Shown here one piece after another: positions 1-10,261 of a stretch of 64,000 nucleotides of DNA. This DNA is from Theileria orientalis strain Shintoku (Eukaryota > Apicomplexa > Aconoidasida > Piroplasmida > Theileriidae). Where the stretch lies: NCBI RefSeq assembly GCF_000740895.1, contig NC_025261.1, positions 992,001 through 1,056,000 on the forward strand, written 5' to 3'. The notes under the pieces are model-generated. The model saw only the letters and a program-made list of their open reading frames with translations, made no database searches and had not been told where the DNA came from. A program made the position numbers and the translations under genes. The stretch's first letter is position 1; each line of letters opens with the position of its first letter.

Positions 1-167
1 GGGTTGTGGTCGCTTGAGAGTCCCAATCCGCACTGAGTCACAAAAAATTGAGCAAGTTCATCAGTTTTCTTCATGTCAAAGGGCGTGAATGATCTCATTT
101 CCACTGTGTTATCTATTACAGAATCCGAGTCGTTGGTTGATGCAAAACTAGGAAGGCTCGTAACCAT
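1..167 (-). CDS. Partial gene, N-terminal 55 codons of unidentified protein
   Basis: On the minus strand an open frame starts at an ATG at 167-165 and runs without a stop off the left edge of the window. It begins MVTSLPSFAS and continues through an acidic stretch (TNDSDSVIDN) into EMRSFTPFDMKKTDELAQFF. The codon use and mixed hydrophobic/charged composition look coding. Upstream on the minus strand the frame stays open for some codons without another ATG, and TTTTAG at about 192-197 could be an intron acceptor, so 167 may be the start or only an internal Met of a second exon. I do not recognise the family. Confidence 0.5.
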   Translation of the reverse strand, partial: MVTSLPSFASTNDSDSVIDNTVEMRSFTPFDMKKTDELAQFFVTQCGLGLSSDHN

Positions 168-312
168 TGAACTTTGCTTGCTTGGGTTGGAAACTAAAAT
201 GAAAATTAGGTTAGGTAATATGGTTGTCATAATTAAATTGGTTTATAGCATTATATCTGGAGTAAATATCTATGTGAGCTATTTCTAGAATTAAAATAAG
301 CTATATTTATGA

Positions 313-711
313 CTAAAAGTTACATTCATGGAATGATCCCCTGTTTGACGGCCTGCTGGATCCACGACTTGAAACGGTATTCATGGAGCCGAATGGCTTG
401 TTTAGCCCTGAGGTCTGGTTTAAAAACCCACCATTCTTGTCCTTGAATGACAGTTGAGAGCCGGTGCGCATGGACATTGAGTCGTGAAACGAGCCTGCGG
501 TCGCAGGGGCGGAGTCAGAATGTTTACTGCTTTTGGCCGAGTCGAGGTGTGACAAGGTTCCCTCAGGTCTGAAACTGGCGAGTTCCTGTAACAAGTTTTG
601 CTTCGATCCGGTGCTTCTCAGAGAAGTTTTATTCTCGAGGTCTCTGCGGGCATCAGCATCTGCATTCTCCGATGCGTTCCGAGCACTATTTTTACTACAT
701 TTAGCTCCCAT
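313..711 (-). CDS. Small protein with N-terminal dual-acylation signal
   Basis: A single-exon frame of 132 residues. It begins MGAKCSKN: Gly2 with Ser6 fits the N-myristoylation consensus and Cys5 could be palmitoylated, so the protein is probably tethered to a membrane by lipid. The rest is Ser/Asn/Arg-rich, low in hydrophobic residues and probably disordered (SSRGSSRPSNRGSFHE near the end). The MGxxC start resembles inner-membrane-complex ISP proteins of apicomplexans, but those carry a PH-like fold of about 100 residues that is not evident here, so I do not assign it to that family. The gene diverges from the ApiAP2 gene across a 1.9-kb spacer. No function is assigned. Confidence 0.6.
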   Translation of the reverse strand: MGAKCSKNSARNASENADADARRDLENKTSLRSTGSKQNLLQELASFRPEGTLSHLDSAKSSKHSDSAPATAGSFHDSMSMRTGSQLSFKDKNGGFLNQTSGLNKPFGSMNTVSSRGSSRPSNRGSFHECNF

Positions 712-2644
712 ATTTATCTAAATTGTTGAGTGATTTGTGTGTATAAGGTAAAACTAAACTTATTTACGCAAAATTTTACACGATTATTGTAAATGTGTAA
801 GTACTTAAGGTTAGAGTAAATACACACCTAGACGTATAAAATAACTTAATAAACATAATGAAAAAATATGAATTTAAATAAAAACTGATCAATACCTTCT
901 TTTAAATTATAAACAAAATTAAAATTTTTAAAAAATATTAATCAGAGGGAATATGATACAATCAAATTAAGAGTGAGTTAAATCTGGTATTTTTAAGTAC
1001 AAAAAGCTACTGTGATTAATATGAGTAAATATAAAGAATACAAAAAAGTACAGATACTTAGATTCTGAGAAAGAAGGAATGCATTTAAGGTTTTGAGGAG
1101 CTATAGCATGGGTGCGCATAAGTGCGCTTAGTATTAAAAAGTGGTTCGGAGGGATCATGGGCGAATCGAAACATTTGGGAAGTAAGTTTTACCTATATTT
1201 GCATCTAAGTTTAAGAAATAGGGTTTCGATCTGAAAGGGAAGGCATGAATTACATGTAAATCTGATGTTGGAATCCGCGAGGGGATAAACAGCCAAACAG
1301 GCAATACCTGAAACTGTCAGTTTAAAAAGTTTATTGAAAAGAGTGTAAAACTGTATATTTTGTATGAAAGTGGAGAATTGGCTGTTTAAACTGAATAATT
1401 TTTTTGTAGTGTCTGGGCTCCGCCATAATACCGTAGTCCCACTTGTGTGTATTTTTACGTAAATATTTATTATTATAATTTTAATTATAACACTTATGTA
1501 TAACTATTTCATGAATCGAGGCTTATTCGATCTCTAATCTCCATATCACTCAGTGTCTCCATATTACCATTAACCTTATCCAATTTCTGTCTCCGAATGA
1601 TTTATTTTATATATTTATAACTAGTTTACATATTTTATGAGTTGTCTTTTAAAAAATAACTTTATACTGGATGTGTGTTAGAGTTTTAAGATTTTTATTC
1701 TTTTCTGTACACGGGCGTACAGAACATCACATTTAAAACATAGACCAATTATTAGCCCTAGGATTGTTTATGTGATACCCCCATCCATAATTATTTGTAT
1801 TTAATTGGTTAAATAAATATAATTATTTTAATTAAACTTAGAATAGACTCACCGTCCTTAACACATTTATAAGACAGGTGAAAATAATATAAATTAACAG
1901 TTGTAGAATAAAACAAGGTCTGAAAGCAAGACTTAAGAATTATTTTAAAAATAATAAGTTTTTTATTTAAAGTATAATATAAATTCTAAACAAAACTAGT
2001 GCAAAATAATAAAGAATAAAGAGAATTCGTTAAAAAAGTGAAGTAAAAATAAAACATTGGGCACATTAACAAATAAGTTGTCCAGTAGTAGTAGTAATAA
2101 TAATAACAATAAAGGATTAAAAAAATTAAGTGTGCGTTTAAGCAGTTATTTTAATTTCGAGTGGTGTGTTTAAGTTAAAAGGGTAATATTTGTGAACCTC
2201 AAAAAGGAATAAAGGTTTTTCCGTATAAATATAATATCAATAAGTATAATATTAGAGTGTAAGTTAATTTACACTTGTTAGTGATATTTTTCCCCATTAT
2301 TAATGTGGTAATAAATCGACTAAGGGGTTATTCTAAACGAATTCCAAAGTGACGTTAAACGTTAATATTAGTGCAAAGATACACTAATATTCCTCAAACC
2401 ACCTTCTATCGCTTAGGCAAAGATCTACAGCATCTTTCTAGACAAAGTGCTAGAATATTTTTTCAATTGAATTAACTGCCTTGATTCAATTCCATTTTAC
2501 CTTTTCACAACGGTGTGTTGCTCGAGAGTACTCTTGAATAATACACTGACCAGTTTTAAGATTTAAGATTTGAATTTAGAGACTAACACTCTATTAAGGA
2601 TTTCCTTAACGACTTGCTTTATTGATAACGATTTTATCGACTAA
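712..2644. other. Long AT-rich divergent spacer
   Basis: About 1.9 kb between the acylated-protein gene (minus) and the ApiAP2 gene (plus). Mostly AT-rich with A and T runs and no long coding-like frame. A less AT-rich patch at about 1060-1460 contains only very short frames (for example 25 codons from an ATG at 1157) and no recognisable tRNA or snRNA. The last few hundred bases are probably the 5' UTR and promoter of the AP2 gene. No specific regulatory site can be supported. Confidence 0.5.
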
Positions 2645-4612
2645 ATGAACGATTTAACAATGGACACTAACTTTACGGTGGCCCCCGCAAACATGTTTGC
2701 ATACCCCGAGTCAGGCGATTTGTGCTACAAGAACGACTTCCAAGTGCTGGATTACAACGACTTGACGGGATTTGACAACCCAAGTTACACAATGAACGCG
2801 GATCTCAACATGAACACTAAGATGAACTACGTTAACTTGAGCATGAATGAAGCCATGAACTCGGGACTTAACACGGCATCTGGCCTCAACGGCGGAGTGA
2901 ACACGGTGGCTAACGCGAACGGCTGGGCAGCCGACTGCTCTACAAACTTTTTTGAGAACTACAACGCAGCATGCTTCACACCAGGACCGTATTACGCTAA
3001 TAACGGTCAGGCGGAAGTGATGCAGCTTAACCTGGGAGATTTGAGATCAGTTGATCAGTTTACCAAATTCGATCAGCACTCGAATCAGCAGTACGGAGCA
3101 CAGAACATGGCGGAGACTGCACTGATAGAGCCCGGAATAGTCATAGGGGATCTGAGCTCGGAAAAATCGTCAAACAGCCAGAACTACTCAGGCCAATCGA
3201 ACTACAAATATGAACCATATAACGCATACCAGTGCTACGCATACACGCCGCTGGGTCAAGACGCTAACGCACCCATGGCAAACTTCGCCTACGGAACCGA
3301 AGTGAAAGACTCGAAATACGCACAGCAGAATCTTGAAAATTCTCCCAACAAGGAGGGTCTGAAGGATGAGCTGGAAAGCGTGGCGAACGCAAGCACGTGC
3401 GACAACACGCCATTGTTGAGGCCATCGAGCCCCAACTACTACCTTAACGCCTTATCCTCAAACTACCCGCAGAACTCTAACACCAATAACGCCTTCAACA
3501 GTGCCCTTGTAAACGGGTTCAATGAAATGAACAGCACTTTAACCAGTGGTTATGTCGACATGAATAACACTTTAACCAATGGATATACTGACATGAGCAG
3601 CACCATGTCTAACGGGTATGCTGACATGAACGGTATGACCAACGGGTACAGTGATATGAATGCCACGATGAACGGCGGAATGAACACCACGCTCAATGGA
3701 GCAGTCAACGGAGCTAACGTAGAAGGGTTCGTACAGGATATGTCGGACACGCAACTGGTAAACGGGGGCTTCTACTACCCGGGATACTACCAGTACTACT
3801 ACACTCCGACGATGAACGGCTACAACTCCGAGGGCGGCTACGAGGGAGCACTGGAGGACGGATACGATGACGGACTCAACGAGTCGATCGTAGAAATAGC
3901 AAACGAGATTGCCAACAACGTGCAGTACCTGCCGGACAAGGACAGCAACGGCAAGTACTCCCTGGACAAAAATCACCCAATACACTGCGTGTGGCGTGAC
4001 GTTAACAGGGGGCACTGCAGCTGGAGATGCCGCTGGTGGGAAAACGGAAAGCGACTCAGCAAGAACTTCAACGTCAAGAGGTTCGGCGACTTCGAGGCCA
4101 TGAGAATGGCGATCACCATGAAGATAAGGAACAGCACACCCGTCGAGAGAATACAGCTGCTGAAGGAGCAGCGCGAGGCGGTGAGGAACCAGATGCAGCT
4201 CTACAGCTACTACCCCTCGAACTACAACTTCGGCTACCTCGCGGGCGTGAGCGACGTGAAAATCACGAAGGTGATGAACAACAGCAAGAAGTTGCAGCGG
4301 GAAAACTGGAGCAGGCTGTCGTGGACGTATCTGAAGACGAGCAAGATGGACAAGTCGGCTGATTCCACGATCATCTGCAGGCTCTGCTCCAAGACCACGC
4401 GCTGCTCGCGGAGCAGGAACCTGCAGCAGGCGCACATAATGCACCTCATCCGCATGCACAAGAACCCGTGGCGCCAGTACATTGACCCTAACGGCCTCAC
4501 GAAGATGTGCAAGCTTGCGCTCGACGCGCTCTACGAGCAGAATCAGTTTAGCGACGACCAGGAGTGGAACCTGAGGCCGGGCGTGCACCGCCCCGAGCCC
4601 TATTTCGTTTAA
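2645..4612 (+). CDS. ApiAP2 family transcription factor, single AP2 domain
   Basis: Intronless, 655 residues. A TAA lies in frame immediately before the ATG, which fixes the start. Residues about 443-497 form one AP2/ERF-type DNA-binding domain, recognisable from HCVWRDVNRGHCSWRCRWW, the following KRLSKNFNVKRFG and a helix with EAMRMAI. The N-terminal two thirds is Asn/Tyr/Met-rich low complexity with 11-residue repeats. The C-terminal about 90 residues look conserved and contain CRLC followed by HIMHLIRMH, a possible C2H2-like zinc site. ApiAP2 proteins are the main sequence-specific regulators of apicomplexan stage-specific transcription. The family call is firm; the target motif, stage and zinc binding are unknown. 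The gene is convergent with the helicase gene downstream. Confidence 0.9.
   Translation: MNDLTMDTNFTVAPANMFAYPESGDLCYKNDFQVLDYNDLTGFDNPSYTMNADLNMNTKMNYVNLSMNEAMNSGLNTASGLNGGVNTVANANGWAADCSTNFFENYNAACFTPGPYYANNGQAEVMQLNLGDLRSVDQFTKFDQHSNQQYGAQNMAETALIEPGIVIGDLSSEKSSNSQNYSGQSNYKYEPYNAYQCYAYTPLGQDANAPMANFAYGTEVKDSKYAQQNLENSPNKEGLKDELESVANASTCDNTPLLRPSSPNYYLNALSSNYPQNSNTNNAFNSALVNGFNEMNSTLTSGYVDMNNTLTNGYTDMSSTMSNGYADMNGMTNGYSDMNATMNGGMNTTLNGAVNGANVEGFVQDMSDTQLVNGGFYYPGYYQYYYTPTMNGYNSEGGYEGALEDGYDDGLNESIVEIANEIANNVQYLPDKDSNGKYSLDKNHPIHCVWRDVNRGHCSWRCRWWENGKRLSKNFNVKRFGDFEAMRMAITMKIRNSTPVERIQLLKEQREAVRNQMQLYSYYPSNYNFGYLAGVSDVKITKVMNNSKKLQRENWSRLSWTYLKTSKMDKSADSTIICRLCSKTTRCSRSRNLQQAHIMHLIRMHKNPWRQYIDPNGLTKMCKLALDALYEQNQFSDDQEWNLRPGVHRPEPYFV
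3527..3690 (+). repeat. In-frame 33-bp repeats in the AP2 gene
   Basis: Three consecutive 11-residue units (MNSTLTSGYVD, MNNTLTNGYTD, MSSTMSNGYAD) followed by a 10-residue unit and decaying copies. They lie in the low-complexity region upstream of the DNA-binding domain. Codons differ between units, so the array is not brand new. Confidence 0.8.
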
Positions 4613-5000
4613 GTCGTCGGAGCGACTGTCCAATGAATATTCTCCACACAAGAGTACACTTTAGCCTAGTTTTTGTTTTTATCCACTTAACCGCTTGTTA
4701 TATGTGTAACTACGTAGTCTGTTTGTCTATGGTATATCTAGTGACCTTAGTATGAGTGTCGGTTTGTCCACTGTTTAGTGATTTTATGTAATTTGTGCAA
4801 TATGTGTAGTATTATGTAATTGTGTAATACTTAATATGTGTATGTGAGTGTAAACAGTGGTTTTATGTACTATAGTTGGCAGTTAAGCATGGAGGCCGTG
4901 TGCACTAAATGGCTAGCCGTAACTGAACTAAAGTGCATAAACAGACAAAATAATCAGTGTATAGAGAGTAAGGTCAGTGGTATAGCTTAAGGCGATCTGG
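4613..5000. other. Convergent spacer
   Basis: About 390 bp between the 3' ends of the AP2 and DEAD-box genes. T-rich and TGTG-rich low complexity at about 4740-4870, no gene and no clean tandem repeat. Confidence 0.5.
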
Positions 5001-7344
5001 TTAGCGGAGCTTTTTGGACCTTTTGCGCTCCCTCCTTATTTGGCAGTACTCGGCCTTGTCCAGAGGGTCGCGCTCCCTCCGGTCCTCCTGGAGCTTCGAT
5101 ATGTACTGGGTCTTCTCAACTTCGGCCTCGGAGAATTCGTCGTCTGAGAAGAACTTGTGGTTCTGCTCAGCCTCCTTCAGAGTCACGACGCCGCGCAGCT
5201 TCGCAACTCCACGTCGGTTTAGCCGCAGCTTACTCCTGGAAATGGAGAGCTTCTTCTTGAGGTCCCTGTCCGGGTCCCTAGATAGGTTTGCGTGCATCGC
5301 AATGTCGGTGTCGGCGTCAGTCTTACTAAGAAACAGAATGTCGTCTTCGTCTTGGCCGTCGTCAACGTCATGAGATTGGCGATCATGGTCATCGTCAGAC
5401 CTGTTATAGCCCTCATTGTCGGATTGGTCATCTTGGTCATTGTCATGAGATTGGTTATCTTGGTCGTCATCAGACGTGTTATCGCTACCAGAGTCATCAA
5501 CATCCGATTTGAGGGAATTATCATTGTCATCAACAACACTGTTGTCGTCATCCGATTGGCCATGGCCCAGGGTTTCTCCGTCCAGTTCCACCAGTCGGGG
5601 TACGTGGTTATCGGAGGCGGGCATTCTGCTTGACTCGTCTTTAAGCTTTAATGACCTTTTAAACTTGAGTTTCTCCTTGAGCTTGCTCAGTTTGCTCTTT
5701 TTGGGGGGAGGATTAGGGGCGTCGGCGTCCACCAGCTGGATGTTAGGGCTGTAAGGGAGGCCCATGGACAGCGACAACTCGTTAATCTCGTTGATGATGT
5801 CCCTGCTATTCAGCCTTACGCAGCCTCGGGTAGTAACGTAGCGCAGGTGCGCCACCAGCGACCTCTGGGCCATCTCCTTTATCCAGGCCTCCTTGGCCAG
5901 AATAGCTTGGAACTTTCTCGTGACGTAGTCCTCCCTCCTCTGAATCAGGGGAGTGGACAGCTTCGTCAGGTCGTGGACGGTGATCCCGTTTGACTTGACC
6001 TGTGCGATAAACTCGCGTTCCGCCTCGCTTACCAGAAGCACCGTGCGGCCGTAGTTCCGAAAGCCCTGAACCGACAGTCGTCCCGTCCTTCCCACGCGGT
6101 GCGTGTAGGTTGAAACTGAGTCCGGGAGGTCGAACTGAATGACCAGGTCGACCGACGGGAAGTCGATGCCGCGCGCCGCAAGGTCAGTCGTGAAGATGCA
6201 GCCGTGGTTCTGCTTCGCCGCGAAGCGCGTGAACTGCGTCAGCCGCTTGTTCTGACTCTGCTTCCCGTGGAGCTCAGTCATCGGTATCGCCGGGATCATC
6301 CTCTTGAAGGCCTCGTACATGAAACGCACAAGCTTACACGTGGAGAGGAAAACGATGATGCGCTTGTTCTGGTGCTTGGAGAGCAGGCAGAAGAGCGCAG
6401 TGAGCTTAAACTTGGGGGGGATGCACAAGAACTCCTGCCTAAGCTTCGACTCGGACACCGCGTCGACGTCCGCCCCGAGACACACCAGCTCATAGCTCAC
6501 GTCCTTGAGCAGCAGGTTGCAGAGCTCCTTGAGCGACGACTTAATGGTCGCGCTGAAGAACATGAAGTGCAAGTCCTTCGGCAGGAAGTCGACGATGCTG
6601 ATTATGTCGTTTCTAAATCCTATGTCGATTAGCCTGTCGGCTTCATCCAGGACTAAGAAATCGTTAACGGCCTCGTAACGCTAGCTATAGCAGTGCTGTC
6701 TAACTATACTACAATATCTAGTAACCGCAGGTTAACTTACTCAGCATCTTAATGTTGTAAGTGTCCGGCAGCGACTGACTGCTCAAAAGCGCAAGAATTC
6801 TCCCGGGCGTTCCCGTCAGTATGTGCAGTCTGTTTGCCGTTTTCTTATCGTACTTGTCCCTCACTCCTCCGATGCAGCATCCGGAATTCAGCTTAAGTGG
6901 CGCCGCGAGGTCCTTCATCTGCAGCGCTATTTGACTCGCCAGCTCCCTCGTAGGGGCCAGGCAAATACACCCCAAAAGGTTGGCGTCGATTGGCAAATTG
7001 CCACTGTAGCCATCGTCAAACAAATGCTTCACAGCCTACACCGAAATTAGTTAATTGACTCAATTTACAGCCATCTAATAAAGAGTGTTCCATATATGAC
7101 TAAATTATATAAATAAATAACTTACGGGCAATAAAAAACACAGAGTTTTTCCAGAGCCGGTTGGAGACTGAATCACCAAGTTTTTTCCTGACAGGGCGAG
7201 AGGAAGTACCTTGCTTTGTACTTTAGTTAAATACACGTATCCCTTGGACCTTAAAACCTTCTTGGTTTTCTCATCTATATCTAAGTCATCAAATCTATCA
7301 GTTGTCAATTCAACATCGGTGGAATCCTTGCTTTCTGGATCCAT
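5001..7344 (-). CDS. DEAD-box RNA helicase, DBP4/DDX10-like
   Basis: Three exons read on the minus strand: 7344-7126, 7035-6741 and 6652-5001, giving 721 residues. The third exon is placed at TTCTTAG|TC because this restores motif II as LILDEADRLID; the acceptor lies inside what looks like coding sequence further upstream. Motif I is SPTGSGKT, Ia APTREL, II DEAD, III SAT, and the C-terminal lobe has LHGKQSQNKR, ARGIDFP and HRVGRTGR. The LHG-Q-Q-R and DFP-V pattern and the PPKFKL segment fit the DBP4/DDX10 group, nucleolar helicases that act on 18S rRNA maturation. The C-terminus carries a long Asp/Ser/Asn acidic tract (about residues 520-610) and a Lys/Arg-rich end. DBP7 or HAS1 relatives are possible alternatives. 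Confidence 0.82.
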
Positions 7345-7808
7345 ATTAAAAATGTAATTTATGATACAAAATATAATACATAATACAAATACGAAATTAA
7401 TAAAAGTGATAAACTAATATGGAGAATATTTACAATTTAATGTGGCGAACAAATATAAAATTAAAATATGTACACAAATGGAATATAAGTTTATAAATAT
7501 AAATAAATCAATTGGAAAAAATTATAAAATAATAATAATGATAATAAACTAAGGTATTTGGAGAAAATGTAAATAAAAAATTAAAAAAAACGGAAAGGTA
7601 ATGGAAAAGGCATTTTAACTAGTAGTATATTTAAGTAAAAAATAATTTTTTAATTTTTTATTTATTTATAATTCAAGTTTGACACATAACTTACATTATC
7701 AGGCTCTTCACACGATGTGCAAAATTAACCTAACAGAGATTAACATTATTTTTAATATACACATAGCATAATTAAAACGCATTATACATTCAAGGAGTAA
7801 TTTTGATT
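7345..7808. other. AT-rich divergent spacer
   Basis: About 460 bp between the divergent helicase and CAF-1 genes; very AT-rich with poly-A and poly-T tracts. It must hold both promoters but no site is recognisable. Confidence 0.5.
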
Positions 7809-10099
7809 ATGGAACAGTATAAAGATGAGGTTTATTTGAAGAATCGAGAATTGGCGGATCAAACGACAGCAGAATCAAACTCAAATGGTATAGTTCCACT
7901 TATTACCAAGTTTTTATGAGATTTTTTAGACAAGGACAACGAAGAAGCTGACGACTTCCCACTTGGAAGGCTCCAAGAGGTTGAAGATCAACTATCGCAG
8001 ATTGTGTCCACAGGCATTCAGGTACTATTTGGTTTAATTACACAGATTTGCTAAGAAGACCATAAAACGCTATTATAGATCCTCATGTGCGAATGTTGTG
8101 ACTTGTTCGTGTTTACACATTTTTAGGATACGAGTTTCATGAGAGATGCGGAAACCTGTACCCAAATCTGGGAATACACAAACAAGCTGCTCCCAGATCC
8201 TCAGAGCGACGACTTCGGAGTGGATGTGCGCCTGAAGAATGTGGTCAGAGCTCTGGGAGAGGGGTCTGTTCTGCCGCTAACGGACCTGGTCACGTCGCTA
8301 AAGATCTGCCTAATACACTTCTGCGATTTCGGAGTTAACTTCGACGATAAACTGTCGAAACTGGTCCCAATATTCCTGACTCGGAGGAATTTGGGGGAGT
8401 CGTACGTCGCTTTGAGCGGAGTCTCGCGTTCGGAGTGTAGGCGAACTGAGTGCCTTTGGGTCTGGGAATCTCCAACGCTGGAGGTCTTTCCGTCACGCCT
8501 TCAAGATAAGGTTAAAACATTCAGGGAAGCAAGGAACCTGATATCGAGGCGGTACAAGGCACTGGCGAAGCTGAAGAATTCGATTTTAACCGAAAACCTG
8601 GCCGGGCAGCAGGCAGCAATGGAAGTGTTGAACACGCTGGACAGGAAGATGTTACAGGACAAGGAGCGCAGGGAAAAATTGGACTCGAAGAGGAAGATAG
8701 TTGATACGAAAAAGGTAAGTCGAGGATTTAGAGTGCAATGAATGTGTAGAAGCACGAGAAGGTTAAGGTGCAAAAAACAGCAAACATGCTGCTGAGTTGG
8801 CTGAAGCCACAAAAGCAGGAAAAGAACGAAGAAGTTCAGGAAAATGAGACGGCGACACCCACATACACTGCTGAATATACGCCGCAAAATATGTTCATTG
8901 AAGGCTCAGATGATCAGAAAGCCGAGTTGGAGAGTATATTGTCAAGTATAGCAAACACGAACAACGCAAAGGATGTGTACTTTGTTAAGAGGCCAAGTGT
9001 GATGAATAAAGAAGTGAAACCGGGCAATGAAGGAGATCCTCAAGTTAGTAAGGAGCAGAGTGTGCAAGGCGACGAAAGGGAAGGAGATATATTTGAGATG
9101 GCGAATCTGCACAGGGATGTGTGGACACGCTTCCACTCGTACCTGGATACGAACAGGAAGTTCTACGTGGAGACGGCAGAGAACCACATGTGGGTGAGCG
9201 AGCCGCTGAGCAACGTGGAAGACGCAACGCACAACGCCTCGGAGCTGAAGGCAAAAAGACACTGCAGAGTCTTCAGCATGTTCGACAGCGGCTGGAAGAG
9301 GCCGCCGATGCGCTACGTAGTAGGACGCTCAAGCGCAAACGTGACGTCGCTGAATCAGCTGGGACAGGAGTCAAACCTGGACTACTGGGTGGACTCGGAC
9401 GAGGACTGGTTCGAAAGATACGACGCAGACGACGTGGAGGTGAGCGAGGAGGAGGAAGAAGACGAGGAGGACGAGGAGCAAGACTGGATAGTGCAGGACA
9501 CGCCCAACGTGCACGAGTTCAGCACAGGAGTGTTCTTCACGTCAGAAAACGAAGTAAACGGAGACGCAGCTAAGGGCGAGGGCTTCAAGAGCGGAATGAA
9601 GGGAGACCTGAGCGCGTGGGCGAAGGTGTACTGCCTCTACAAAAACTGGCACTGGATAGTCGACGGAAAACCGCTGGACTACGAGCTGAGCAACAAGGAG
9701 CTGGCAGTGAAGAACGGAATGAAGCTGGCGCGCAGCGAGTACGGCTTCGGCTTCGAAGGATACACGAAGAACCCGATCATCGAAATGGTGCGGAAAATGC
9801 GCGGAGACAAACTCAGGCTCTCGCGACGCGACGTGGAGGCGCTGCTGAAACTGTGCCACGGCAAGCACACGCGCAAGGAGGACCTGATCCTGGCCTTCAA
9901 GGAGGAGAGGCCGATGACCTCGGTGAGTGAAATAAGGTCGAAGTTCGGAAAGTACCTGACGAGGGAGAAGATTGACGACAAGCCGCACAGGTGGATGGTG
10001 ACGCCCGAGGCCGCGAAGCTCTTCAACATCAGGAAGGAGCTGGACAGGATTTTAACCGACCAGCTCAACCAGGAGATACTCAGCGAGCCAGTGTTTTGA
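7809..10099 (+). CDS. CHAF1A: Chromatin assembly factor 1 large subunit (CAF-1 p150-like)
   Basis: Four exons: 7809-7887, 7930-8021, 8127-8714, 8750-10099; introns of 42, 105 and 35 nt; 702 residues. A basic charged helical region (residues about 190-260, rich in Lys, Glu, Arg) resembles the KER region. It is followed by ANMLLSWLKPQK, the place where animal p150 has a PCNA-binding motif and the FFQKPK sequence. The core CAF-1 signature is present: RPPMRYVVG, then LDYWVDSDEDW and an uninterrupted acidic run, matching the family's DYEVDSDEEWEEE. The C-terminal 200 residues have a winged-helix-like character. CAF-1 deposits H3-H4 behind replication forks in the nucleus. Family call from the acidic signature is good; the PCNA contact is inference. 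Confidence 0.78.
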
Positions 10100-10261
10100 G
10101 GCACTAGGACTGGCTGACTCCTACGTCATTTGCTACTAGTACGTTTACCTGTTAGTGTACACAGCTGTCTGCACATACGCATGTTCCAATAAAATGTGAA
10201 GGGCGGTGAGCTGTAGTAGTCTAAGGGTGCTGCGAGTAAAATGAATGCAAAATATTAAAAA

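Noticed and set aside
73..288. 71-codon plus-strand frame at the left edge
   Set aside because: Opposite strand to a better coding-like frame (1-167 minus) and dominated by AT-derived Ile/Leu/Val at its end.
967..1158. 63-codon minus-strand frame in the spacer before the AP2 gene
   Set aside because: No start context, no domain, composition typical of AT-rich spacer.
1400..1450. Possible snRNA at the GC-richer patch upstream of the AP2 gene
   Set aside because: No match to U1, U2, U4, U5 or U6 core sequences and no convincing stem.
3572..4651. 359-codon open frame on the minus strand of the AP2 gene
   Set aside because: It is antisense to a clearly real gene and is rich in Val, Leu, Arg and His as expected from the reverse of GC-biased codons; no domain seen.
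6660..6741. Extending DEAD-box exon 3 upstream to CGTTACGAGGCC
   Set aside because: That frame is open and looks coding, but joining it to exon 2 breaks phase; the acceptor at 6653 restores LILDEADRLID in frame.
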